A stretch of 40,329 nt of DNA from assembly GCA_022777485.1 (NCBI GenBank), contig JALFGC010000052.1, forward strand, positions 1-40,329, given 5' to 3'. The DNA comes from Bacteroidales bacterium. Its GTDB lineage: Bacteria; Bacteroidota; Bacteroidia; Bacteroidales; Paludibacteraceae. Below, one piece after another: positions 1 to 7,764 of this stretch. A program made the position numbers and the translations under genes. The stretch's first letter is position 1, and each line of letters opens with the position of its first letter. The notes beneath the pieces were generated by a model. The model had not been told where the DNA came from. It saw only the letters and a program-made list of their open reading frames with translations, and searched no databases.

Positions 1-1227
1 CAGAATAACCGCGGGATGTCGGGCGAGGAGAACCTGAACGCCAGTATCGAGAACCTTGAGTATGCCTTTGCAGAGGCAATACACCAAGTGCAGCAGACGG
101 AAGTGCCGCGGGTGGCGTTCTTGGAAGGGCATGGCGAGTTACCGGAGCAGAATGTGTATGATATCTGTCTGGCACTGAGCAAGTATTTCCAGGTAGACCG
201 CGGGGCATTGGGCAACGACCCGAGTGTGCTGGACGGCTATCAAGCAGTGGTGGTGGCAGACCCGCAAACACCTTTCTCGGAGACGGATAAATATATCCTT
301 GACCATTACATTCAGCAGGGCGGCAATGTGCTGTGGGTGCTGAACGGCGTGCGTTTCTCGGAGGATGTGTTGGCGCAGTCGGGTTTCACAACGGTGTTGG
401 CGCTGGACTTGAACTTGACGGATATGCTGTTTCGCTATGGCGTGCGGGTGAACCCTACGCTGCTACAAGATGTGCAGTGTCTGCCTGTGCCGGTGAATGT
501 GTCTTCCGACCCGCAGCAACCTAACTTGCAGCCCGTACCATGGTACTATGCGCCGCTGTTGCTCACCTCACAGGCGTCGCCTATTACGCGCAATATCGGG
601 CAGGTGAGCAGTATGTTTGCTTCGCCCGTGGATGTGGTAGGCGGCGAGGACGGAATCCGCAAAGAGGTGTTGCTTGCAACTTCTACCGCTACGCGCTTGA
701 TTCCTACGCCCGCGGAGGTGGACCTTGGCGACCTTAATCCCGATATGAGCACATTTCGTTATCAGTATGTGCCCGTGGCGGTGGCACTGGAAGGGCGTTT
801 CCCATCGGTGTTTGCGCACCGCATGGCGCCGGAGGGGATAGAACTTGCTGCGGCAGGAGGGGCTATCGGGGGAGATTCGGAAGTTTCCCGACAAGTGGTG
901 GTGGCGTCAGGGAGCGTGATACGAAACGAGATTCAGCAGGGGAAGGCATTGCCAGCGGGGTATGACCGTTACTCGGGCATGCAGTTTGCCAACCGTGATT
1001 TCCTTGTGAATGCAGTGCTGTACCTCACTGACGAGCAGGGACTGATTCCGCTTCGGCAGAAAACTATTGCGCTGCGTCTGCTCAACGACCGAAGGGCACA
1101 CGAGCAACGCACACAGATGCAACTATTCTCCACCATCACGCCTGTTGCCTTGCTTGCCTTTATCGGACTGATTGTTTTCTTGATACGGAGATATAAATAC
1201 ACGAGAGCATATGCCGCGAGAAGTTGA
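1..1227 (+). CDS. gldG: GldG-like gliding/secretion ABC-type protein, 5' truncated by window edge
   Basis: The reading frame is open from base 1 (QNNRG precedes the ORF-track ATG at 16), so the N-terminus lies outside the window and 16 is an internal methionine. The visible 408 residues match the C-terminal part of GldG: an ABC_transp_aux-type domain with a GHGE motif near the start (VAFLEGHGEL), the phrase GGNVLWVLNGV, and a single C-terminal membrane helix (ITPVALLAFIGLIVFLI) followed by a basic tail. Known family: GldF and GldG are the integral-membrane and auxiliary subunits of an ABC transporter linked to gliding or type IX secretion in Bacteroidetes, and they are also kept in non-motile species. 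gldF is probably upstream, outside the window. The helix-plus-RRYKY end fits membrane anchoring with the domain facing the periplasm. The family call is good; the role in this organism is inferred. Confidence 0.85.
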   Translation, partial: QNNRGMSGEENLNASIENLEYAFAEAIHQVQQTEVPRVAFLEGHGELPEQNVYDICLALSKYFQVDRGALGNDPSVLDGYQAVVVADPQTPFSETDKYILDHYIQQGGNVLWVLNGVRFSEDVLAQSGFTTVLALDLNLTDMLFRYGVRVNPTLLQDVQCLPVPVNVSSDPQQPNLQPVPWYYAPLLLTSQASPITRNIGQVSSMFASPVDVVGGEDGIRKEVLLATSTATRLIPTPAEVDLGDLNPDMSTFRYQYVPVAVALEGRFPSVFAHRMAPEGIELAAAGGAIGGDSEVSRQVVVASGSVIRNEIQQGKALPAGYDRYSGMQFANRDFLVNAVLYLTDEQGLIPLRQKTIALRLLNDRRAHEQRTQMQLFSTITPVALLAFIGLIVFLIRRYKYTRAYAARS

Positions 1228-1312
1228 CAGTGAGAGGTTGACTGGCTCTGAATAATCGGAATATTCCGAATAATCTGAATAATCTGCTAATTTTGGATAT
1301 CAATAATACTAT

Positions 1313-2500
1313 ATGAAAAAGACTATTTTTATACTTCTTGCTGCGGTGGTAGTAGCTGGTTGTACACGGACAAGCGAGCCGATGGCTACAGATTATCTTG
1401 TTAAGACAGTGCGCATAGCACAGTCGGAGATAGTGCATAACCCCGAGTTGTGGATGGCAGACTTCTTGAAAGCCCCCAAATGGGACTACACACAGGGACT
1501 AATTGCCAAGGCTATGCTGGAGACCTATCTCGCTACGGGCGACAGTGCGTATCTGAACTATGTGCAGGCGTTTGCAGACTACTTCATACAACCCGATGGT
1601 AGCATTAAGACCTACAAGTTAGAAACCTATAATATTGACCGCGTGAACGGCGGTAATTTCCTCTTCCTGCTTGATTCGCTCAATCCGCAGCCGCAGTACA
1701 AAGAGGCGATTCGTCTGCTTCGCTCACAGTTAGCAACTCAACCGCGCACCTCGGAAGGCGGGTTCTGGCACAAGAAAGTGTATCCATGGCAGATGTGGCT
1801 CGACGGTTTGTATATGGGTGAGCCTTTCTATGCGCACTATGCCGTATGGGCAGACGAGGACACGATTTTCAATGACGTGGTGCGTCAGTTCCGTGTGGTG
1901 GACAAGCACACGCTGGACGCGGAGACGAATCTGAACTTCCATGGTTGGGATGAGAGTCGCCAACAGGCTTGGGCAGACTCGCTGACGGGATGCAGTCCGC
2001 ACACATGGGGGCGCGCCGAGGGCTGGTACGTGATGGCTATATGCGATGTGCTGGATTATCTGCCTGCCGATCACGAGGGACGCGCAGAACTGATAGGCAT
2101 CCTCAACCGCGTGTGCGAGGCGTTGCTGCCGCTGCAAGACGCAGAGACCAAAATGTGGTACCAAGTGCCTGACCTGCCCGAAGCGGAAGGTAACTACACC
2201 GAATCCACCTGCTCGGCGATGTTCTGCTACGCGATGGCGAAAGGGGCGCGCATGGGTTACTTGCCTGCGAAGTTCCGCACCATTGCCCAGGAGACATACG
2301 ACGGGATATGGAAGAGCGCCGTGGTGGAGAACGAAGACGGCACGATTAGCCTGACACGCTGCTGCGCCGTGGCCGGGTTAGGAGGCAACCCCTACCGTAG
2401 CGGAGAATACGACTATTACATCCATGAACAGATACGCGACAACGACCCGAAAGGTATAGGACCATTTATATTGGCAGGACTGGAGTTGAGCAGAGAATAA
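1313..2500 (+). CDS. GH105 unsaturated rhamnogalacturonyl/glucuronyl hydrolase, lipoprotein
   Basis: The N-terminus MKKTIFILLAAVVVAGC is a lipoprotein signal peptide with a lipobox, so the enzyme is probably anchored in the cell envelope. The rest has the layout of the GH88/GH105 (YteR/RhiN) alpha/alpha barrel: WLDGLYMGEPFYAHYA around residue 165, containing the conserved Asp, and HGWDESRQQAWAD then WGRAEGWYVMAICDVL around residues 215-245. Members hydrolyse the unsaturated uronyl residue left by polysaccharide lyases on pectin or rhamnogalacturonan fragments, releasing 4-deoxy-5-keto uronate. That product is the substrate of KduI, encoded about 2.4 kb downstream, which supports a uronate role. 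Length (395 aa) is normal. The ATG at 1313 is favoured by the signal peptide. The exact substrate (rhamnogalacturonyl, galacturonyl or glucuronyl) cannot be read from sequence. Confidence 0.88.
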   Translation: MKKTIFILLAAVVVAGCTRTSEPMATDYLVKTVRIAQSEIVHNPELWMADFLKAPKWDYTQGLIAKAMLETYLATGDSAYLNYVQAFADYFIQPDGSIKTYKLETYNIDRVNGGNFLFLLDSLNPQPQYKEAIRLLRSQLATQPRTSEGGFWHKKVYPWQMWLDGLYMGEPFYAHYAVWADEDTIFNDVVRQFRVVDKHTLDAETNLNFHGWDESRQQAWADSLTGCSPHTWGRAEGWYVMAICDVLDYLPADHEGRAELIGILNRVCEALLPLQDAETKMWYQVPDLPEAEGNYTESTCSAMFCYAMAKGARMGYLPAKFRTIAQETYDGIWKSAVVENEDGTISLTRCCAVAGLGGNPYRSGEYDYYIHEQIRDNDPKGIGPFILAGLELSRE

Positions 2501-2501
2501 T

Positions 2502-2610
2502 GACCGTTCGCTCACTGAAAGATAAAAGACTTATTACCTTCGTCTTTGAGATTCCATGGTCATAACTATTTAATCGTTAATCTTGTGTCTTGAATCCTTT
2601 ATCCTATACA
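2502..2610. repeat. Palindromic interspersed element, copy A
   Basis: Left arm GACCGTTCGCTCACTGAAAG then ATAAAAGACTTATTACC; right arm ATCTTGTGTCTTGAATCC, TTTATCC. It starts directly after the GH105 stop and ends about 8 bp before the LysM gene start. Confidence 0.75.
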
Positions 2611-2618
2611 AAAAGATT

Positions 2619-4115
2619 ATGCAGATAAGAAAACTTTTCATATTTTGTTTTGTGTGGCTGGCATTGCTGCCTTTGATGGCGCAGGATGCGGCTGTTGACA
2701 GTATTGTGGCTAGATGCCCGATAGATACCATACATGGGCAACCGATGTACCGCTACACCGTGGAGAAAAGCGTGGGACTCTACCGCGTGAGCAAGAATTT
2801 CGGCGTATCGCAAGACGCGATCATAGAGGCTAATCCTGAGTTGCGCACGCGTGGTCTGCGCTTCGGGGAGGTGATTTATATCCCTGTGCCCGAGGGCAGG
2901 CGTGTCAAGGTAGCTTCAGCCGATGCTGCCGCTCCTGCCCCCACCCCAACAGCAGACAGGCGCAAGCCTGCACAGCCCCGCGAGTTGTCTCGAAGAGACA
3001 CCATCTCTCGCCGCCTGCACGACCCTCGCATAGAGGCACCCCGCGAGGTGGAGACAGTTGCGGACAGCCTGCCGAGCGTAGTAGATACGACAGCAGTAGC
3101 CGATTCCATTCCTGCGCTATGGGAGTGGAACGACTCGACAACCATACGACTCTCGCTGCTATTGCCTTTCCAAGCCCGCAACGACAAACGAGACCAGCAT
3201 GCGGAGCGCTTCATGGAGTTCTATGAGGGTTGCCTGCTTGCCGCATACGACCTGCAAGCCGAAGGGCAGCCGCTGGTGCTGGATGTGTATGACACGGAGA
3301 AGAACACCGCGATTGTTCGCCAACTGATAGACAGCAACAGTCTCGCAGAGACGCAGGCGGTGATCGGTTTGGCATATCCGTTGCAACTGATGCAAGTGAT
3401 GCCGTGGGCGATGGAGCACGAAGTGCCTGTGCTGGCGCCTTTCATCGACTATATGGAAGGCATAGAGACTAACCCATATCTATACCTCTTCAACTCCTCT
3501 GCCGAGCAAGAGGCACGTGTGCTGGGACAGTGGTTGGAGGAGCATCGCGACAGCGTCAACTGCGTGCTGGTGGAGGCTAAAGACGCGGATATACCTTCGT
3601 CTGTCCGCTTAGTACACAAGGAAATCACAGCACGGCAAATACCATACACCAAGACTTCCATACGCCAGATATTGGATGATTCTATCCAATTGGCACTGCG
3701 GGACAGCGTGGAGAATATCTTGATTTTCAACACGGAGAAGTACAGCAATGTGCAAGTGCTTATTCCGCGTATTCTCAATAGCAAGGGTTCGCATGCCGTT
3801 ACGCTTCGCGCACAATACTCGTGGACGCGCGAGAATATCGCTCTACCGCTACTCTACACCTCTATCTTCTCGACCGACCAACCTACGGCGCGCGATGCCT
3901 ATGAGATGCACTACGAGCGCTACTTCGGGCACGAGCATGTTTCCACGACTCCTCGCTACGACCTGTTAGGTTACGACTTGACACGCACAATAGCGGCTAT
4001 TTTGAAAGATACCACCTACACCGGTTTGCAGTCGGATATACGATTCGAGCAAGTGAACCCCGAGGGAGGGTATATCAATACGAATGTACACGTGATACAC
4101 ACAAAAGCGGAATAA
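2619..4115 (+). CDS. LysM domain plus periplasmic-binding-fold lipid/peptidoglycan-associated protein
   Basis: The ORF track starts at 2583, but the first 12 codons lie in an interspersed repeat. The ATG at 2619 gives a proper signal peptide (MQIRKLFIFCFVWLALLPLMAQ), so I place the start there (498 aa). Residues about 35-85 form one LysM module (YTVEKSVGLYRVSKNFGV to FGEVIYIPVPEG), which binds peptidoglycan glycan chains. A Pro/Ala/Arg-rich linker follows. From about residue 175 the chain resembles a type 1 periplasmic binding protein (IRLSLLLPFQARN, then FYEGCLLAAYDLQAEG and VIGLAYPLQLMQVMP). Proteins with this LysM-receptor combination are common in Bacteroidetes and their ligand is not established. 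It is followed by a small outer-membrane barrel gene, so a joint envelope role is possible. No catalytic motif is seen. Confidence 0.75.
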   Translation: MQIRKLFIFCFVWLALLPLMAQDAAVDSIVARCPIDTIHGQPMYRYTVEKSVGLYRVSKNFGVSQDAIIEANPELRTRGLRFGEVIYIPVPEGRRVKVASADAAAPAPTPTADRRKPAQPRELSRRDTISRRLHDPRIEAPREVETVADSLPSVVDTTAVADSIPALWEWNDSTTIRLSLLLPFQARNDKRDQHAERFMEFYEGCLLAAYDLQAEGQPLVLDVYDTEKNTAIVRQLIDSNSLAETQAVIGLAYPLQLMQVMPWAMEHEVPVLAPFIDYMEGIETNPYLYLFNSSAEQEARVLGQWLEEHRDSVNCVLVEAKDADIPSSVRLVHKEITARQIPYTKTSIRQILDDSIQLALRDSVENILIFNTEKYSNVQVLIPRILNSKGSHAVTLRAQYSWTRENIALPLLYTSIFSTDQPTARDAYEMHYERYFGHEHVSTTPRYDLLGYDLTRTIAAILKDTTYTGLQSDIRFEQVNPEGGYINTNVHVIHTKAE

Positions 4116-4179
4116 ACCCTATATAATATCAGCACTTACGCATACTGTTCATCGTCATATTGTCTTCTGTGCCTTTTGG

Positions 4180-4806
4180 TTGGCGGCTGTCTGTGTGGCG
4201 GCGCAACCTCGGCTACGCAAGCCGGAGGTGTATTTTGGGGTACATGGGGGAGTTACTGCTTCTACGGTGCAGTTTTCGCCTACGGTGCCTAACATGTCGC
4301 CGATTACTGACGCGGTAGTCTTAGGCGGGAATAGCGGACTGGTCTTCCGCTGGAGCGGGCAGAAATGCTGTGCGGTGCAAGTGGAGCTCAACTACCTGCA
4401 ACGCGGCTGGCGTGAGGCGAACGAAGCGGGAGCCTACACGCGCGCGCTACACTATATAGAATTGCCGTTTCTGATGCATATCTATTTTGGCAGTTCGACT
4501 GTTCGAGGGTTTGTTAATTTGGGTCCACAGATAGGTTACTGCGTGTACGACAATGGCGGCAGCGGCACGAAACAAACGAGCGAGGTGCACCAATATAGCC
4601 CCATAGAGAAGCCTTTTGACTGGGGAATAGCGGGCAGTTTGGGTTTCTATGTCCGTAGCCGCAAGGCAGGATTGTACCAATTGGAAGTACGCTATAACTA
4701 TAGTCTTGGCACGCTTTTTGACGACTCTTTATCAGCGCATTTCCGCAACTCGAACCCTATGGAGCTGTCTGTCAATCTGGCATGGCTATGGGAGTTTAAG
4801 CGGTAA
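4180..4806 (+). CDS. Small outer-membrane beta-barrel protein (PorT-like), start uncertain
   Basis: The body is a typical small Bacteroidetes outer-membrane barrel: alternating hydrophobic strands (VYFGVHGGVTAST, AVQVELNYLQRGW, ALHYIELPFLMHIYFG, GFVNLGPQIGYCVY) and a C-terminal strand ending in LWEFKR. About 200 residues fits the PorT/OMP_b-brl_2 class. The start is odd. The track uses a TTG at 4180, giving only LAAVCVAAQ as leader, which is too short for a signal peptide. There is no ATG upstream in frame, although the frame stays open back into the previous gene. In another frame just upstream the DNA reads RILFIVILSSVPF, an excellent hydrophobic signal core, so a one-base indel or an unusual start is likely. 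It lies 64 bp after the LysM/receptor gene and is probably cotranscribed with it. Function is unknown. Confidence 0.65.
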   Translation: MAAVCVAAQPRLRKPEVYFGVHGGVTASTVQFSPTVPNMSPITDAVVLGGNSGLVFRWSGQKCCAVQVELNYLQRGWREANEAGAYTRALHYIELPFLMHIYFGSSTVRGFVNLGPQIGYCVYDNGGSGTKQTSEVHQYSPIEKPFDWGIAGSLGFYVRSRKAGLYQLEVRYNYSLGTLFDDSLSAHFRNSNPMELSVNLAWLWEFKR

Positions 4807-4887
4807 ATTATAAATTATGGAGGGCATTGCTACTCCATGCAACGCAAATTATGAAACATACGAAAACAACAACTAATACTAACAGAC

Positions 4888-5733
4888 ATGAAGACAAATT
4901 ATGAGATTCGCTATGCGTCGAACCCTGTTGACGCAAAGAGTTACGACACGACACGTCTGCGTAACGATTTCCTGATTGAAAAGGTTTTCACCCCCAATGA
5001 GGTAAACATGGTGTATTCGATGTACGACCGCATGATTGTGGGCGGTGCTATGCCTGTGGGCGAGGTGCTCGCGCTGGAGGCTATCGACCCGCTGAAGGCA
5101 CCGCATTTCCTGACCCGCCGCGAGATAGGTATCTTCAATGTAGGTGCAGGGAAGGGTATCGTGAAGGTGGACGGCACGGCTTTTGAGTTGGACTACAAAG
5201 AGGCGCTCTATTTAGGCAAAGGCGACCGCGAGGTTACTTTCGAGTCGTGCGATGCTGAGCACCCCGCATTGTTCTACTTCCTCTCCGCAAACGCACACAC
5301 TACTTATCCAGACAAGAAAGTTACAAAAGCAGACGCCGTAGTAGCGCACATGGGCAGCCTTGAGATGTCCAACGAGCGTGATATCAACAAGATGATTGTC
5401 AATCAAGTGCTGCCTACCTGCCAGTTGCAGATGGGTATGACGGAATTGGCTCCCGGCAGCGTATGGAACACGATGCCAGCGCATGTTCACTCACGCCGTA
5501 TGGAGGCATATTTCTACTTTGAACTGCCCGAAGACCAGTCTATCTGTCACTTCATGGGTGAGGTGAACGAGACACGCCACATCTGGATGCACAACAACCA
5601 AGCCGTGCTCTCGCCGGAGTGGTCTATCCATAGCGCAGCCGCTACCCACAACTACACTTTCATCTGGGGTATGGGCGGCGAGAACCTCGACTACGGAGAC
5701 CAAGATTTCAGCCTGATTACGGATTTGAAGTAA
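4888..5733 (+). CDS. kduI: 4-deoxy-L-threo-5-hexosulose-uronate ketol-isomerase
   Basis: The full length (281 aa) matches KduI. It isomerises 5-keto-4-deoxyuronate to 3-deoxy-D-glycero-2,5-hexodiulosonate in the cytoplasm, the step after unsaturated uronates are released from pectin or glycosaminoglycans. The start MKTNYEIRYASNPVD is characteristic. The cupin metal site is visible in PAHVHSRRMEAYFYFEL (HxH and Glu) and in the later His of WSIHSAAATHNYTFIWGMGGEN. It lies between a barrel protein gene and kduD and, with GH105 and KduD, forms a consistent uronate route. A palindromic interspersed element separates it from kduD, so the pair may be transcribed with attenuation or separately. Confidence 0.95.
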   Translation: MKTNYEIRYASNPVDAKSYDTTRLRNDFLIEKVFTPNEVNMVYSMYDRMIVGGAMPVGEVLALEAIDPLKAPHFLTRREIGIFNVGAGKGIVKVDGTAFELDYKEALYLGKGDREVTFESCDAEHPALFYFLSANAHTTYPDKKVTKADAVVAHMGSLEMSNERDINKMIVNQVLPTCQLQMGMTELAPGSVWNTMPAHVHSRRMEAYFYFELPEDQSICHFMGEVNETRHIWMHNNQAVLSPEWSIHSAAATHNYTFIWGMGGENLDYGDQDFSLITDLK

Positions 5734-5770
5734 GGACTGCCGGCGGGCGTCCGACCGCGCTCCGCGCTGA

Positions 5771-5892
5771 AGGACCGCTTCGCTGAAAGATAAAGGATAA
5801 AAGACTTAATAGTTTTGACTATGGAAGGTTTTCTACCGCGGGCGAGACGCGCGCATCCGGTAATAAATCCTTCATCCTTTATCCTTCATCCT
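5771..5892. repeat. Palindromic interspersed element, copy B
   Basis: GGACCGCTTCGCTGAAAGAT then AAAGGATAAAAGACTTAATA; right side GGTAATAAATCCTTCATCC and TTTATCCTTCATCC. It lies between kduI and kduD. Confidence 0.8.
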
Positions 5893-5933
5893 AAAACAAA
5901 AACAATTATCAACCCTTTTAATAACTAACTATC

Positions 5934-6734
5934 ATGAATCCTTTTTCTTTGGAAGGTAAGAACGCCCTCATCACCGGTGCGTCTTACGGCATTGGCTTCA
6001 ACATCGCACGCGCGTTCGTTGCAGCAGGTATCAAAAACATTATCTTCAACGACATCAACGAGGAGTTCCTTGCCCGCGGTCTGAAGAACTATGCTGACGC
6101 AGGTATCACCAATGTGCACGGCTATGTTTGCGATGTTACGAAAGAAGACCAAGTGAAAGAGATGGTCGAGAAAATCCACGCCGAAGTGGGCAACATTGAC
6201 ATCCTTGTGAACAATGCCGGCATCATCAAACGTATCCCTATGCACGAGATGAAACGCGCAGAGTTCCAGCAAGTTATCGACATCGACTTGGTAGGTCCGT
6301 TCATCGTTTCTTCCGCTGTATTGCCCGAGATGATGGAGCGTCGTGAGGGTAAGATTATCAACATCTGCTCGATGATGTCTGAGTTGGGTCGCGAGACCGT
6401 GAGCGCTTATGCTGCTGCCAAAGGCGGTCTGAAGATGCTCACACGCAACATCTGCTCGGAGTACGGTGCTTACAACATCCAGTGCAACGGCCTTGGCCCA
6501 GGCTATATCGCTACCCCGCAAACGGCTCCGTTGCGCGAGTTGCAACCTGATGGCAGCCGCCATCCGTTCGACCAGTTCATCTGCGCGAAGACTCCTGCCG
6601 GCCGTTGGCTCGACCCGTCGGAACTGGGTGGTCCCGCAGTGTTCCTCGCTTCGCACGCTTCGGACGCTGTGAACGGACACATCCTCTATGTGGACGGCGG
6701 TATCTTGGCTTACATTGGCAAACAACCCGAATAA
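5934..6734 (+). CDS. kduD: SDR-family 2-dehydro-3-deoxy-gluconate / gluconate 5-dehydrogenase (KduD)
   Basis: A classical short-chain dehydrogenase of 266 aa. The dinucleotide-binding motif is TGASYGIG (residues 15-22), followed by NNAG, and the active-site Ser/Tyr-x3-Lys lies in CSMMSELGRE and YAAAKGGL. KduD reduces the KduI product to 2-keto-3-deoxygluconate with NAD(P)H. The adjacent kduI decides between this role and the closely related gluconate 5-dehydrogenase. The ATG at 5934 follows an A-rich leader after the palindromic element. The next gene, a DUF4861 lipoprotein, begins 3 bp after the stop, which points to one transcript. No KDG kinase or aldolase is in the window, so the pathway must be completed elsewhere. 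Confidence 0.9.
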   Translation: MNPFSLEGKNALITGASYGIGFNIARAFVAAGIKNIIFNDINEEFLARGLKNYADAGITNVHGYVCDVTKEDQVKEMVEKIHAEVGNIDILVNNAGIIKRIPMHEMKRAEFQQVIDIDLVGPFIVSSAVLPEMMERREGKIINICSMMSELGRETVSAYAAAKGGLKMLTRNICSEYGAYNIQCNGLGPGYIATPQTAPLRELQPDGSRHPFDQFICAKTPAGRWLDPSELGGPAVFLASHASDAVNGHILYVDGGILAYIGKQPE

Positions 6735-6737
6735 GCC

Positions 6738-7652
6738 ATGAAGAAAGTACTTTTCATGGCTTCTCTTGCGCTCGCGCTCATAGCGTGCCAGCCCGCTGCC
6801 GAACAAGCAGCAAAGGTCTATGGTCGCTATGTACCCGAGCGAAAAGACGACTTCGCGTGGGAGAACGAGTATGCGGCTTTCCGTCTCTACGGACCGGCTC
6901 TGCTGCCCGAGAACCCCTCTAACGGGGTAGACTTGTGGTTGAAGAATAGTCCCGAACTGCGTATCGACTCTATGTACTACCACGAGTTAGTGTTGGGCGA
7001 GCCTTACCATATCAACTACGGCAAGGGGCTTGACTGCTACAAGGTAGCGCACACGGTAGGCTGCGGCGGACTTGCTGTGGTGGCTGAAGACGTGCTCTAC
7101 GTGGGTGGTCCGTACAGCCGCTGGGAGGTATTGGAACAGACGCCCGACCGTTTCTCATTCCGCCTTCAATACGACAGTCTGCTGGTCTGCAACCAAGTGA
7201 TGCAGGCGTCGCTCACCATCACCGCTGAGGCTGGCAAACTGCTGAACCGTGCTGACATCGTCATCACCAACCGCACACGTATTCTCCTGCCGCAACTCTA
7301 TGTCGGCGGCGGTATCTACCTGCACGACACGGTGGATAACATCATGCAGTGCCAATGCGGCGCGGTGGCATACGCGGAAGACGCACTCTCTGACAAGGGG
7401 GCTGCGAAGATGAACTTCGACTACAACGGTTCCACCTCACAAGGGCGCAACTATGTGGCAGTCATCACCCCGAACGCTACCCGTCAGGAGATTATCGACG
7501 GCTCGCTACTGTCGCTCAAGGAGTATCAGTTAGGCGACACGCTCACCTACTACTTCGGCGGTTGCTGGAGCGAGTGGAGCAACGGCGAGCAGACGATGGC
7601 AACCGATGAGGACTGGTTCAACGCCGTTCGCGCGTTTGCCGAGACGCTGTAG
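6738..7652 (+). CDS. DUF4861 lipoprotein of the uronate gene set
   Basis: MKKVLFMASLALALIAC is a lipoprotein signal peptide, so the protein is probably envelope-anchored. The body has the conserved pattern of DUF4861 proteins: FAWENEYAAFRLYGPAL, then NGVDLWLKNSPELRIDSMYY, YHINYGKGLDCYKVAHTVGCGG and YGGPYSRW-like text (YVGGPYSRWEVL). Such proteins are frequent in Bacteroidetes polysaccharide-utilisation clusters beside GH105 and Kdu genes. An uncharacterised carbohydrate-active or binding role is usually assumed. Here it starts 3 bp after kduD and is surely translationally close to it. Length (304 aa) suggests a single domain. Nothing marks a catalytic residue with confidence. Confidence 0.85.
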   Translation: MKKVLFMASLALALIACQPAAEQAAKVYGRYVPERKDDFAWENEYAAFRLYGPALLPENPSNGVDLWLKNSPELRIDSMYYHELVLGEPYHINYGKGLDCYKVAHTVGCGGLAVVAEDVLYVGGPYSRWEVLEQTPDRFSFRLQYDSLLVCNQVMQASLTITAEAGKLLNRADIVITNRTRILLPQLYVGGGIYLHDTVDNIMQCQCGAVAYAEDALSDKGAAKMNFDYNGSTSQGRNYVAVITPNATRQEIIDGSLLSLKEYQLGDTLTYYFGGCWSEWSNGEQTMATDEDWFNAVRAFAETL

Positions 7653-7666
7653 ATTAGATAAGTATA

Positions 7667-7748
7667 AAGTTTCAGGTTTCAAGTATCAGGTAATTTTACA
7701 TTTTGAAATGAATCTTTCTTGAAGCTTGAGACCCGAAACTTGAAACCT
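7667..7748. repeat. Inverted repeat of a second type between DUF4861 and glycosyltransferase genes
   Basis: Left arm GTTTCAGGTTTCAAGTATCA and right arm CTTGAGACCCGAAACTTGAA with AC are imperfect complements around a 32-nt A/T spacer. The layout mimics the palindromic element with different arms. Confidence 0.65.
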
Positions 7749-7764
7749 TTTACATTCAACCTTT

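Noticed and set aside
5925-6983. 352-aa minus-strand ORF over kduD and DUF4861
   Set aside because: Shadow frame of two clear genes; composition is Val/His-rich and no motif is present.
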